Source: Burkholderiaceae bacterium
GTDB taxonomy: Bacteria > Pseudomonadota > Gammaproteobacteria > Burkholderiales > Burkholderiaceae_C
Assembly: GCA_024235895.1 (NCBI GenBank)
Contig: JACKLM010000002.1
Coordinates: 806,001 to 870,000 of the forward strand
DNA length: 64,000 nucleotides
Reading direction: 5' to 3'
A program made the translations under genes and the position numbers. Position 1 is the first letter of the stretch, and each line of letters starts with the position of its first letter. Positions 51,542 to 62,319 of this stretch are shown here, in pieces. A model generated the notes under the pieces. It was not told the origin of the DNA and ran no database searches. It worked only from the letters and a program-made list of their open reading frames with translations.

Positions 51542-52573
51542 ATGGCCCGAACCCGTCACCTGCGCCGCTCACGGCTGGCCGAAGCCACCCGCTGGATCAC
51601 GCCGCTGGCCGCCGCGCACGGCGACACCCTCGTCGACGAAGTCGCGCGACAACGCACCTGCAGCCGCCGAAGCGCACAGCGGCTCGTCGCCGCCCTGGTC
51701 GCAGCACGCTGGCTCGACCGCACCGGCAGCACACGCCGGCCGACCTACCGCCCGGGCCCCTTGCGCCAGCTGATCCAGGTCCTTCCGTTGCACGGCCTGG
51801 ACGAGGACCGGCCCTGGAAACGCGAGGTCGCGCCGCTGCTGGATCTGCCGCCGCATGTGGCGCTGCTGGTCGAGCATGCCTACACCGAGCTGCTGAACAA
51901 CGCGATCGATCACAGCGGCGGCCTTCAGGTGACGATCTCGGTCCGGCAGACGCCGACACATGTCCAGCTGCTGGTCTCGGACGACGGCTGCGGCATCTTC
52001 GATCGGATCGCGCGCAGCTTCGCGATCGACGACCCCGCCACCGCGATGCTCGAGCTGGCCAAGGGCAAGCTGAGTTCATGTCCGGCACGGCACAGCGGCA
52101 AGGGGTTGTTCTTCGTCGCCCGGCTTGCCGATGTCCTCGAGCTGCACGCGAACCGGCACGCGTACCGGCGCCTGGGGTGGGAGGGCGGCGGCTGGCAGGC
52201 GGGGCGCCCGCTTCCGCGCGAGGGCACCTCGGTCTTCGTCGCCGTCGCGCTCGACACGACGGTGAGGCTGGAAGCGCTGCTGAGCGCGCACAGCGCCAGC
52301 GGCCGGGGCCGCGACTTCGCGCGCACCGAGGTCGCCCTGCGACTGCTCGCCGGCCCCGGCGACAGCCTGGCCACGCGGGCGCAGGCGCGGCGCGCGTGGG
52401 CCCGGCTGGCGGCGTTCGAGCATGCGACGCTGGACTTCGGCGGGGTTGCCGAGGTCGGCCCGGCATTCGCCGACGAGCTGCTGCGCGTGCAGCGCAGCGC
52501 CCACCCTGGCGTCACGCTGGCGACGGCCCGCGTCAGCCCACGCGTGGACGCGATGCTGCAGGCCGTCGGCTGA
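51542..52573 (+). CDS. Regulatory protein: winged-helix, GHKL ATPase and STAS-like (DUF4325) domains
   Basis: The 343-residue soluble protein has three parts. Residues 10-70 look like a small DNA-binding winged helix (TLVDEVARQRTCSRRSAQRLVAALVAARWLDRTG). Residues 90-240 form an HATPase_c domain with N box YTELLNNAIDHSGG (about 112), G1 DDGCGIFD (about 147) and G2 SGKGLFFVARL (about 182); there is no HisKA domain. Residues 250-340 fit the STAS-like DUF4325 fold (AAFEHATLDFGGVAEVGPAFADELLRV). The mix recalls partner-switching anti-sigma factors fused to their antagonist, with a DNA-binding head, so it may regulate genes directly. Substrate and targets are unknown. It is a single gene, divergent from fba and converging on ssb. 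Confidence 0.82.
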   Translation: MARTRHLRRSRLAEATRWITPLAAAHGDTLVDEVARQRTCSRRSAQRLVAALVAARWLDRTGSTRRPTYRPGPLRQLIQVLPLHGLDEDRPWKREVAPLLDLPPHVALLVEHAYTELLNNAIDHSGGLQVTISVRQTPTHVQLLVSDDGCGIFDRIARSFAIDDPATAMLELAKGKLSSCPARHSGKGLFFVARLADVLELHANRHAYRRLGWEGGGWQAGRPLPREGTSVFVAVALDTTVRLEALLSAHSASGRGRDFARTEVALRLLAGPGDSLATRAQARRAWARLAAFEHATLDFGGVAEVGPAFADELLRVQRSAHPGVTLATARVSPRVDAMLQAVG

Positions 52574-52625
52574 ACCACGACCCCACTTCGGCCCGGGGCC
52601 CCGGGGTCCGGAGCCGAAACCCCGG

Positions 52626-53096
52626 CTAGAACGGAATGTCGTCGTCCATGTCGTCGAACCCCGTCGACGACTTGGCCTCGGGCCTGGTGGCGGGCTGGCG
52701 CGACGCCGGGGCGGCACGCGCCGGACGATCGCCATCGTCTGCCGGCGGGCCGCCCATGCCCTCGCGGCTGCCGAGCAGCTGCATCTGCTCGGCCACGATC
52801 TCGGTCGTCCAGCGGTCCTGGCCGTCCTTGTCGGTCCACTTGCGGGTCTTCAGCCGCCCCTCGACGTAGACCGGGCGCCCCTTCTTCAGGTACTCGCCGG
52901 CGATCTCGGCCAGCCGGTCGTAGAAGACGACCCGGTGCCACTCGGTCTCCTCCTGCTTCTCGCCGCTGTCGCGGTTCTTCCAGTTGCGCGTGGTCGCGAT
53001 CGTGACGTTGCAGATCGCCGAGCCGCTGGGCGCGTAGCGCACCTCCGGGTCGCGCCCGAGGTTGCCGATGAGGATGACCTTGTTGACCGACGCCAT
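52626..53096 (-). CDS. ssb: Single-stranded DNA-binding protein
   Basis: The 156-residue protein protects single-stranded DNA. The OB-fold (1-110) starts MASVNKVILIGNLGRDPEVRYAPSG and contains EEWHRVVFYDRL-like WHRVVFYDRLAEIAGEYLKKG. A short Pro/Arg/Ala-rich linker leads to the acidic tip DDMDDDIPF, which binds partner proteins such as RecQ and PriA; both are also encoded in this window. Length is slightly below E. coli SSB (178). Confidence 0.97.
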   Translation of the reverse strand: MASVNKVILIGNLGRDPEVRYAPSGSAICNVTIATTRNWKNRDSGEKQEETEWHRVVFYDRLAEIAGEYLKKGRPVYVEGRLKTRKWTDKDGQDRWTTEIVAEQMQLLGSREGMGGPPADDGDRPARAAPASRQPATRPEAKSSTGFDDMDDDIPF

Positions 53097-53277
53097 GGCT
53101 CGCTCCGTCGCTGGGCAGTGGGGGATGCGGGCATTATCGCGCCGCCCCCGGCGCGCAGCCTCGCCCGGAGGATGGCACACAGCAGGGGGCGCCTGCAAAG
53201 GGGCCGCGACGCGCGGCAGGTCCCCGCGAAGGGCGGACGCGGCCGCGTCCGGTCCGCAGGTACCATCACCGCGGACC

Positions 53278-55185
<1,908 letters not shown>

Positions 55186-55300
55186 ACGCGCGCGCGCCTC
55201 CCGAAGGCCGCGCGTGCGGACGCATCCAGGCTCGCGCCGTGCTCGCACACCGGCGGCAAGGCCTCGGCACCGTAAGATGCCCGGTTTTCCCCGAGCCGCC

Positions 55301-58294
55301 ATGCCCGCCGACGACCCGCCGATGATCCGCGTCCGCGGCGCGCGCACGCACAACCTGAAGAACGTCGACCTCGACATCCCGCGCCACGCGCTGGTCGTGA
55401 TCACCGGGCTGTCGGGGTCGGGCAAGTCCAGCCTCGCCTTCGACACCTTGTACGCCGAGGGGCAGCGCCGCTACGTCGAGAGCCTGTCGGCCTACGCGAG
55501 GCAGTTCCTGCAGCGGATGGACAAGCCCGACGTCGACGTCATCGAGGGGCTGGCGCCGGCGATCAGCATCGAGCAGAAGGCGACCAGCCACAACCCGCGC
55601 TCGACCGTCGGCACGGTGACCGAGATCCACGACTACCTGCGGCTGCTGTTCGCGCGCGCCGGCACCCCGTACTGCCCCGATCACGGCCTGCCGCTGGCCT
55701 CGCACAGCGTGGCGCAGATGGTCGACGCGGTGCTCGCGCTGCCCGAGGGCACGCGGCTGATGATCCTGGCGCCCGTCGTGCGCGAGCGCAAGGGCGAGTT
55801 CGCCGAGCTGCTGCAGGACCTGCAGGCGCAGGGCTTCGTGCGCTTTCGCATCGGCGCCGCCGGCGAGCCGGGGCGGCTGGTCGACGCCGAGTCGCTGCCG
55901 CCGTTGAAGAAGACCGAGAAGCACGACATCGACGTCGTCGTCGACCGCCTGCGCGTGCGTGCCGATGCGCGCCAGCGGCTGGCCGAGAGCTTCGAGGCCG
56001 CGCTGCGGCTGGCCGACGGGCGCGCGATCGCGGCCGAGCTCGACGCCGGCGACCCTGCCGGCGACGCCGCGGCGCGGCCGCGCGAGCATGCCTTCAGCCG
56101 CCGCTTCGGCTGCCCGGCGTGCAGCTACGCGTTGCCGGAGCTCGAGCCGCGGCTGTTCTCGTTCAACTCGCCCACCGGCGCCTGCCCGGCGTGCGACGGC
56201 CTCGGGCACGTGACGGCGATGGACCCCGAACGCGTCGTCGCCTTCCCGCAGCTCAGCCTGGCCGGCGGCGCGGTCAAGGGTTGGGACCGGCGCAACGCCT
56301 ACAGCCACTCGATGCTGTGCAGCGTCGCGAGCCACTACGGCTTCGACATCGACACCCCGTTCGAGGCCTTGCCCGAGCGCGCGCGCCAGGTGCTGCTGTA
56401 CGGGTCGGGCGACGAGGCGATCGAGTTCAGCTACAGCGCCGAGGGCGGCAGCGGGCGCTCGCGCAGCGTCAGGCGGCGCCATCCGTTCGAGGGCATCGTG
56501 CCGAACTTCGCGCGCCGGCTGCGCGAGACCGACTCGGCCGCGGTGCGCGAGGAGCTGGCGCGCTACCAGAGCGCACGCCCATGCCCGGCCTGCGGCGGCA
56601 CGCGGCTGCGGCGCGAGGCGCGGCACGTCTTCCTCAGCGGGCCGCACGGCCGCGGGCCGGCGATCTACGAGGTCGAGCGCTGGACGCTGGCAACGTGCCG
56701 CGACTGGTTCGAGGCCCTGGCGCTGGCGGGTGCGAAGGCCGAGGTCGCCGACAAGATCGTGCGCGAGATCCGCTCGCGGCTGCGCTTCCTGGTCGACGTC
56801 GGGCTGACCTACCTCAGCCTGGACCGTGGCGCCGACACGCTGTCCGGCGGCGAGGCGCAGCGCATCCGGCTGGCGTCGCAGATCGGCAGCGGCCTGACGG
56901 GCGTGATGTACGTGCTCGACGAGCCCAGCATCGGTCTGCACCAGCGCGACAACGCACGCCTGATCGACACCTTGCGCCACCTGCGCGACCTCGGCAATTC
57001 GGTGCTCGTCGTCGAGCACGACGAGGACATGATCCGGGCCGCCGACCACGTGATCGACATGGGCCCGGGCGCCGGCGTGCACGGCGGGCGCGTGATCGCG
57101 CAGGGGACGCCGCAGGCGGTCGAGGCGGACCCGGACTCGCTGACCGGACGCTACCTGGCCGGCACACTGTGCGTGCACGACGCCCTGTCGGCCGACGCCG
57201 GCGCACCGGCCGCCGCGGCGGCCGCGGGCACGGGCCGCCCAGGCGACACCGACGATGGCCGGGGTGGCGGCACGTTACGCATCGTCGGTGCGCGCGGTCA
57301 CAACCTGCAGCACATGACGGTCGACATCCCGACCGGGCGGCTGGTGTGCGTGACGGGCGTGTCGGGGTCGGGCAAGAGCACGCTCGTCAACGACACGCTG
57401 CACGCCGCGGTGGCGCGCAAGCTCTACGGCGCGCAGGCCGAACCGGCGCCGCACGAGGCGATCGAGGGGCTGGAGGCGATCGACAAGGTGATCGCGGTCG
57501 ACCAGTCGCCGATCGGGCGCACGCCGCGCAGCAACCCGGCCACTTACACCGGCCTGTTCACGCCGATCCGCGAGCTGTTCGCCGAGGTACCGGCGGCGCG
57601 CGAGCGCGGCTACGGCGCCGGGCGCTTCAGCTTCAACGTCGCCGCGTCGGCCGGCGGCGGGCGCTGCGAGGCCTGCCAGGGCGACGGCGTGATCAAGGTC
57701 GAGATGCACTTCCTGCCCGACGTCTACGTCCCGTGCGAGACCTGCGGCGGGCGGCGCTACAACCGCGAGACGCTCGAGATCCGCTACCGCGGGCTGGACA
57801 TCGCGCAGGTGCTGGACCTGACGGTGGAGGACGCGTACGCGGTGTTCGACGCCGTGCCGGCGATCGAGCGCAGGCTGCGCACGCTGCTGGACGTCGGGCT
57901 GGGCTACGTGCGGCTGGGGCAGAGTGCCACCACCTTGTCCGGCGGCGAGGCGCAGCGCGTCAAGCTGGCGCTCGAGCTGGGCAAGCGCGACACCGGGCGC
58001 ACGCTGTACATCCTGGACGAACCGACCACCGGGCTGCACTTCCACGATATCCGCATGCTGCTGCGGGTGCTGGCGCAGTTGCGCGACGCCGGCAACTCGC
58101 TGGTCGTCATCGAGCACAACCTGGACGTCGTCGCCGCGGCCGACTGGGTCGTCGACCTCGGCCCCGAGGGCGGCGCCGGCGGCGGGCGCATCGTCGCCTG
58201 CGGCACGCCGGCGGAACTGGCGCGGCAGGATGCGGGACATACCGGGCGCTTCCTGCAGCGCCACCTGCAGGCGCGACGGCCCGCGGCGCGCTGA
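55301..58294 (+). CDS. uvrA: UvrABC excision nuclease subunit A
   Basis: The roughly 997-residue ABC-type ATPase recognises bulky DNA damage. It has two nucleotide-binding modules with Walker A GLSGSGKSSLAFDTLYAEGQ (near 37) and GVSGSGKSTLVNDTLH, signatures LSGGEAQRIRLASQIG and LSGGEAQRVKLALELG, and paired zinc fingers (CPACSYAL...CPACDGLG and CEACQGDG...CETCGGRR). ATG 55301 starts MPADDPPMIRVRGARTHNL; ATG 55277 would add eight residues. Longer than E. coli UvrA (940) mainly through a gap-filling Ala/Gly linker before the second half (about residues 630-655). Confidence 0.97.
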   Translation: MPADDPPMIRVRGARTHNLKNVDLDIPRHALVVITGLSGSGKSSLAFDTLYAEGQRRYVESLSAYARQFLQRMDKPDVDVIEGLAPAISIEQKATSHNPRSTVGTVTEIHDYLRLLFARAGTPYCPDHGLPLASHSVAQMVDAVLALPEGTRLMILAPVVRERKGEFAELLQDLQAQGFVRFRIGAAGEPGRLVDAESLPPLKKTEKHDIDVVVDRLRVRADARQRLAESFEAALRLADGRAIAAELDAGDPAGDAAARPREHAFSRRFGCPACSYALPELEPRLFSFNSPTGACPACDGLGHVTAMDPERVVAFPQLSLAGGAVKGWDRRNAYSHSMLCSVASHYGFDIDTPFEALPERARQVLLYGSGDEAIEFSYSAEGGSGRSRSVRRRHPFEGIVPNFARRLRETDSAAVREELARYQSARPCPACGGTRLRREARHVFLSGPHGRGPAIYEVERWTLATCRDWFEALALAGAKAEVADKIVREIRSRLRFLVDVGLTYLSLDRGADTLSGGEAQRIRLASQIGSGLTGVMYVLDEPSIGLHQRDNARLIDTLRHLRDLGNSVLVVEHDEDMIRAADHVIDMGPGAGVHGGRVIAQGTPQAVEADPDSLTGRYLAGTLCVHDALSADAGAPAAAAAAGTGRPGDTDDGRGGGTLRIVGARGHNLQHMTVDIPTGRLVCVTGVSGSGKSTLVNDTLHAAVARKLYGAQAEPAPHEAIEGLEAIDKVIAVDQSPIGRTPRSNPATYTGLFTPIRELFAEVPAARERGYGAGRFSFNVAASAGGGRCEACQGDGVIKVEMHFLPDVYVPCETCGGRRYNRETLEIRYRGLDIAQVLDLTVEDAYAVFDAVPAIERRLRTLLDVGLGYVRLGQSATTLSGGEAQRVKLALELGKRDTGRTLYILDEPTTGLHFHDIRMLLRVLAQLRDAGNSLVVIEHNLDVVAAADWVVDLGPEGGAGGGRIVACGTPAELARQDAGHTGRFLQRHLQARRPAAR

Positions 58295-58352
58295 GCGTCG
58301 CGGGCCGGTCCGGTCTCAGGGGGGCGGCGCAAAGCGTCGCGCCCCGGCGCGG

Positions 58353-58796
58353 TCACTTGAGGTGGTCGCTGACGAGCTTGGTCATCTCGAACATCGAGAC
58401 CTGGGCCTTCTTGAAGATCGCCTTGAGCTTGTCGTCGGCGTTGATCATCGTCTTCTTCGCCGCGTCCTGCAGGCCGTTCTTCTTGATGTAGTCCCACAGC
58501 CGCTTGGTGACCTCGGTGCGCGGCATCGCCTTGTCGCCGATGACGGCGGCCAGTGCGGCGCTCGGCGTCAGCGCCTTCATGAACGCAGCGTTCGGCTGGC
58601 GCGGCTTCTTGGCAGCGGCCTTCTTGGGGGCTGCGGCCTTCTTGACCACCGGCTTCGCGGCCTTCGTCGCGGCCGCCTTCTTCGCCGGGACCTTCTTCGC
58701 CGGCGCCTTCTTCGCCGGCGCCTTCGCGGCGGCCTTGCGAGCCGCGGGTTTCTTCGCCGCCGCGGTCTTGCTCGCGGCCTTCTTCGCAGTTGCCAT
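58353..58796 (-). CDS. SWIB/MDM2 domain protein with histone-H1-like N-terminus
   Basis: The 147-residue very basic protein begins with about 65 residues of Lys/Ala repeats (ATAKKAASKTAAAKKPAARK and AKKAPAKK units), like H1 or AlgP-type tails that bind DNA. The C-terminal 75 residues are a SWIB domain: PSAALAAVIGDKAMPRTEVTKRLWDYIKKNGLQDAAKKTMINADDKL. Such fusions occur in many betaproteobacteria and chlamydiae; a role in nucleoid organisation is likely but not proven. Single gene, divergent from the holin-like gene. The repeats have slippage-prone codons, so length variation is expected between strains. Confidence 0.92.
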   Translation of the reverse strand: MATAKKAASKTAAAKKPAARKAAAKAPAKKAPAKKVPAKKAAATKAAKPVVKKAAAPKKAAAKKPRQPNAAFMKALTPSAALAAVIGDKAMPRTEVTKRLWDYIKKNGLQDAAKKTMINADDKLKAIFKKAQVSMFEMTKLVSDHLK

Positions 58797-58932
58797 GGGG
58801 TTGCTCCGTAGGGTCTTGTGATATGCCCGCACGCGCCGGAAAGCCTCGCACCGAGGTGAAAGGCCTGCCCGGCAGGTGCGGACGGCATGGTAATCGCCCC
58901 GCGGGGCACTGAGAAGCGGCTTCGAGGCGGGA

Positions 58933-58938
58933 TATGCT
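58933..58938 (+). promoter_or_regulatory. Candidate -10 box of holin-like gene (leaderless)
   Basis: TATGCT ends six bases before the ATG at 58945, the same geometry as for lipA and smg. No Shine-Dalgarno sequence is present. Confidence 0.4.
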
Positions 58939-58944
58939 CGCGGT

Positions 58945-59304
58945 ATGCGACTTCTCCTGCGATGGGTGCTGCTGGCTGGCGCGCTGCTGCTGGTGGCCGA
59001 GGTCTACGGCGGCGTGTCGGTGGCCAGCTTCCCCTCGGCGCTGGCAGCAGCGCTGGTGCTGGGGCTGCTCAATACGCTGGTGCGGCCGCTGCTGGTGCTG
59101 CTGACGCTGCCGGTCACGCTGTTGACGCTGGGGCTGTTCCTGTTCGTCATCAACGCCGCGCTGTTCTGGGCCGCGGCGTCGATGCTGACCGGGCTGCACG
59201 TCGACGGCTTCGGCGCCGCGCTGGTCGGGTCGCTGATCTACAGCCTGTGCGGCATGGTCGTCGACGTCGTCGTCGAGCGGCTGTTCCAGCGCGAGCCGAT
59301 GTGA
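58945..59304 (+). CDS. Phage holin family membrane protein (PF04020-type)
   Basis: The 119-residue protein has four hydrophobic segments in the pattern of the Mycobacteriophage-holin-4-like family (RLLLRWVLLAGALLLVAEV, AALVLGLLNTLVRPLLVLL, LGLFLFVINAALFWAA, GALVGSLIYSLCG-like C-terminus). These are widespread in bacteria without phage; role unknown, possibly in envelope stress. ATG 58945 has a potential -10 box just before it. Confidence 0.88.
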   Translation: MRLLLRWVLLAGALLLVAEVYGGVSVASFPSALAAALVLGLLNTLVRPLLVLLTLPVTLLTLGLFLFVINAALFWAAASMLTGLHVDGFGAALVGSLIYSLCGMVVDVVVERLFQREPM

Positions 59305-59311
59305 CGCCGGC

Positions 59312-60949
59312 TCAGCGCGCCTCGCGCGACTGCGCCCGCAGCGCGTCGAGCTCGCGCTGCAGCACGCGCAACCGGGCGTCGATCGCCTGCTGCTCGATCG
59401 GGTCGGCGCCGGCGCCGGCCTCGGCAGCGATGCGCTGCGCGCCGCGCATGCGGTCGACCGCCCCGGGCAGGTCGCCCAGCGCCGCGCGCGCCTCGGCGTC
59501 GGCGCGCTGGGCGCGCAGCGGCAGCCCGGCCGCGCGCGCGCTGCGCGCCAGCAGCGCCCAGGCCAGCGCGTCGTCGCTGCGCTCGGCCGTCCAGACCTGC
59601 AGCGCCTCGGCCTGACGCCTCGCCTCGGCGGTGGCGGCGGCGCCGGGCTCGATGCGCGCGCGCAACACCGCCAGCTCGGCCTGCAGCAGCCGCCCAGGCC
59701 TGCCGTCGGCGGCGCCGGCCTCGTCCAGCGCCGCGGCCGCCCTCGGCCGGCGCGTCGGCGGCGATCCAGGCCTCGGCGGCGATGCGGTGCGCCGCGCGGC
59801 GCGTCGCGGCGTCCAGCGCAGGCGCCTGCGCCGCGCGCAGCAGCGCACGCGCCTCGCGATCGACGCCGGTGCGGTCGCGCAGCCGCGCCAGCGCCAGCGC
59901 GCGCGCTGCGCGTGCGCCGCGGCGGCGGCGCCGGCCTCCGCAGGCCGCAGCGCGGTCGACCCCTTCGTGGCCGCCTCGTCGCCGTCGGCCGCCAGCGCGT
60001 GCCACTGCTCGGCGCCTTGCGCCATCAGCACGCGCGCGCGGGCGCGCATCAGCGCGTGCAGCGCGCTGCCGGCGTGCGTCGCCTGCGCGTCCGGCAGCCG
60101 CCCGCGCGCCTCGGCGATGCGCTCGGTCGTCAGCGGGTGGCTGCGCAGGTAGGGGAAGGCGTTGTCGTCCATCAGCCGGTTGGCGAACGCCAGCCGCTCG
60201 AACATCGACGCCATGCCCTGCGGCGCGAAGCCGGCCGCCTCGAGCATCGCGAAGCCGACGCGGTCGGCCTCGCGCTCCATCTCGCGCGTGAAGTCGAGCT
60301 GCCCCTGCAGCATCGCCGCCTGCCCGCCGACGATCGCCGCTTGCGCCGCATCGGCATTGCCGGCGCGCGACGCCGCCAGCAGCGCCAGGATCATCGCCAC
60401 CGTGGCGACCACGCCGACGCGCTGCGAGCTGCCGATGCCGCGCGCGATGTGGCGCTGCGTGACGTGCGACAGCTCGTGCGCCAGCACCGACGCCAGCTCG
60501 TCGCCGCTGGCCGTCAGCGCCACCAGCCCCAGGTAGACGCCGACGAACCCGCCCGGCAGCGCGAACGCGTTGACCGCGCGGTCGCGCACCAGGAACAGCT
60601 CCCAGCCGAAGGCCGCGTCGGTGTCGTCGCCGATGTGGCCCAGGCGCCGGCCGGCGTCGACCAGCGGCGCCCAAAGCGACTGCACGTATTCGAGCAGCAT
60701 CGGGTCGTCCAGGTACAGCGGATCGGTGCGCACGCTGCGCATGATCTGCTGCCCCAGGCGGCGCTCGTCGCCGACCGCCAGGTCCTCGCTCGCCGAATCG
60801 CCGAGCACCGGCAGCGCGCTGCGCGCGTGCAGCGCGGGCGCCGGCAGCGCGAGCGCGGCGGACAACGCGAAGGCGAGCACGCGCGTGCGCAGGCGGCGGC
60901 TTCGGCGGGGTCGGCGCGGCCGACAGGGTTGGCGGGCGGGGTGGCTCAT
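59312..60949 (-). CDS. M48 metalloprotease, BepA-like, with two compensating frameshifts
   Basis: The 545-residue open frame begins with a signal peptide (RTRVLAFALSAALALPAPALHA) and an M48 peptidase domain with the zinc motif HELSHVTQRH around residue 158, READRVGFAMLEAAGF and HPLTTERIAEARGRL. Homologues such as BepA degrade misfolded outer-membrane proteins and have C-terminal TPR repeats. From about 59915 to 59743 (57 codons) the frame is Arg-rich and unrelated. The expected TPR sequence (ALALARLRDRTGVDREARALL, RIAAEAWIAADAPAE) is in the neighbouring frame, and normal sequence returns at AAAALDEAG. One base is missing near 59900-59935 and one extra lies in the CCC at 59740-59742, so the ends remain in phase. 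This may be a sequencing error or real. Confidence 0.87.
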   Translation of the reverse strand: MSHPARQPCRPRRPRRSRRLRTRVLAFALSAALALPAPALHARSALPVLGDSASEDLAVGDERRLGQQIMRSVRTDPLYLDDPMLLEYVQSLWAPLVDAGRRLGHIGDDTDAAFGWELFLVRDRAVNAFALPGGFVGVYLGLVALTASGDELASVLAHELSHVTQRHIARGIGSSQRVGVVATVAMILALLAASRAGNADAAQAAIVGGQAAMLQGQLDFTREMEREADRVGFAMLEAAGFAPQGMASMFERLAFANRLMDDNAFPYLRSHPLTTERIAEARGRLPDAQATHAGSALHALMRARARVLMAQGAEQWHALAADGDEAATKGSTALRPAEAGAAAAAHAQRARWRWRGCATAPASIARRVRCCARRRRLRWTPRRAARRTASPPRPGSPPTRRPRAAAALDEAGAADGRPGRLLQAELAVLRARIEPGAAATAEARRQAEALQVWTAERSDDALAWALLARSARAAGLPLRAQRADAEARAALGDLPGAVDRMRGAQRIAAEAGAGADPIEQQAIDARLRVLQRELDALRAQSREAR

Positions 60950-61164
60950 CGGCTCGGTATCATGACAGTGTCGTGTTGCTGCCGGGTTTCCGCGGGCGCG
61001 CGGCATGCTTCCCGCCTGGCGCTGCGGGCCGCAGGGCCCGTCGCCGGCGCCGGTCTTGGAGCCCGGCCGGCGCTGCCGCGTTCCCGGCGCCGCCCTGCCG
61101 AGGGGTCCGTCGGCCGTCCTGCAGCCGCGCTGTCCCGCCGCAAGCGAACCTCCCCGCCACGCCG

Positions 61165-61662
61165 ATGCCAGACCCCGCCTCGCCGCTGACCCACTTCGAC
61201 GCCGCCGGCCAGGCGCACATGGTCGACGTCGCCGCCAAGGACGCCACGCACCGCGTCGCGCGTGCCACCGGCGTCATCCGCATGCAACCCGCGACCTTCG
61301 GCCTCGTCGCGCAGGGGCAGGCCAAGAAGGGCGACGTCATCGGCGTGGCGCGCATCGCCGCGATCCAGGGCGCCAAGCGCACCGCCGACCTGGTGCCGCT
61401 GTGCCACCCGCTGCCGATCACGCGCGTGGCGGTCGACTTCGAGCTCGACGCCGGGCGCAGCGAGGTCCGCTGCACCGCGCAGGTCGAGACGCTGGGCCGC
61501 ACCGGCGTCGAGATGGAGGCGCTGACCGCGGTCCAGGTCGGCCTGCTGACCGTCTACGACATGCTCAAGGCCGCCGACCGCGGGATGGTCATCGACGGCG
61601 TGCGGGTGCTGGAGAAGCGCGGGGGGAAGTCGGGGGATTGGGTGGCCAGGGCCAGGCCCTGA
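61165..61662 (+). CDS. moaC: Cyclic pyranopterin monophosphate synthase
   Basis: The 165-residue hexameric enzyme acts in molybdenum cofactor synthesis, after MoaA, by converting 3',8-cH2GTP to cPMP. Conserved parts: MVDVAAKDATHRVARATG, KKGDVIGVARIAAIQGAKRTADLVPLCHPLPIT and the active-site GRTGVEMEALTAVQVGLLTVYDMLKA (catalytic Asp and Lys). Length is normal. A moaC next to an M48 protease gene is a common arrangement in Burkholderiales. No other moa genes are visible. Confidence 0.97.
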   Translation: MPDPASPLTHFDAAGQAHMVDVAAKDATHRVARATGVIRMQPATFGLVAQGQAKKGDVIGVARIAAIQGAKRTADLVPLCHPLPITRVAVDFELDAGRSEVRCTAQVETLGRTGVEMEALTAVQVGLLTVYDMLKAADRGMVIDGVRVLEKRGGKSGDWVARARP

Positions 61663-61740
61663 ATCGTAACCCCTTCACCCATCACCCGCTGCCCGTTCGG
61701 CCCGCGCGTGCAGCGTGCGCCCGCCTGGCCGATCCGGCGC

Positions 61741-62187
61741 CTAGGCCGCGCCCGTCAGCGCGCGGTAGCCGGACCAGGGCCAGTCGCCCGGCGCTGTCAC
61801 CATGCGCGCGCGCACCGGGTTCAGGTCGATGTAGCGGCACACCGCCAGCAGGCAGGCATCGCGGTCGACCAGGATCGCCTCGAAGCGCCCCTGGAACACA
61901 TGCCCGACCTTGCCGTGGCGCTGGTTGAAGCGCTGCGTGCAGACCCCGTCGAGATGGCGCATCAACGCGCTGAGCTTGCCCTGCCGCGCCGCGAGCATCA
62001 GGGGGTCGTGATTGCCCATCAGGCAGTACGCATGGACATCGGCGTCGAAGCGCTCGCAGCCCGGCGCCGGCACGTCCAGGAAGTCCAGCCGATCGGCATC
62101 GCCGGCGAAGATGGACTCGCGCCGGTCCCCGCGCGAGCTGAGGTGATACAGCGCGCCGGGCAAGTCGATGCGCAGCGGGCGGGTCAG
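61741..62187 (-). pseudogene. Degenerate REP-associated (Y1) transposase
   Basis: The open frame encodes TRPLRIDLPGALYHLSSRGDRRESIF and the later RFNQRHGKVGHVFQGRFEAIL and CRYIDLNPVRARMV, typical of IS200/RAYT-like Y1 transposases. The conserved histidine pair (N-H-x-H-L-L) reads NHDPLML, with the second His missing. The position where the family usually has the nucleophilic Tyr in GVYTQ reads GVCTQ. No proper start codon aligns with the normal start (CTG at 62187 is at the place of ATG), and the C-terminus ends early. It is therefore almost surely inactive. Confidence 0.8.
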
Positions 62188-62212
62188 CCCGGCGGCGTCG
62201 CCGTTGATCGAA

Positions 62213-62245
62213 GGGGCTTCGATTTGGACCCCGACCCTCGAGTCC
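62213..62245. repeat. REP-like direct repeat, copy 1
   Basis: This 33-base segment, GGGGCTTCGATTTGGACCCC plus CGACCCTCGAGTCC-like end, matches 63088-63120 at 25 of 33 positions in the same orientation. It lies just upstream of the dead Y1 transposase and before the MNT gene. Confidence 0.55.
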
Positions 62246-62319
62246 GCTCGATTCGCTGCGGCGCCGCGTCTTGCCTCTTGGGAGATGCTGCCAGAGCCCG
62301 CACGGTCGATACCTGCACC

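Noticed and set aside
58600..58790. Short tandem repeats near 58.6-58.8 kb as a CRISPR or VNTR array
   Set aside because: They are the Lys/Ala codons of the SWIB protein tail and have no spacers.
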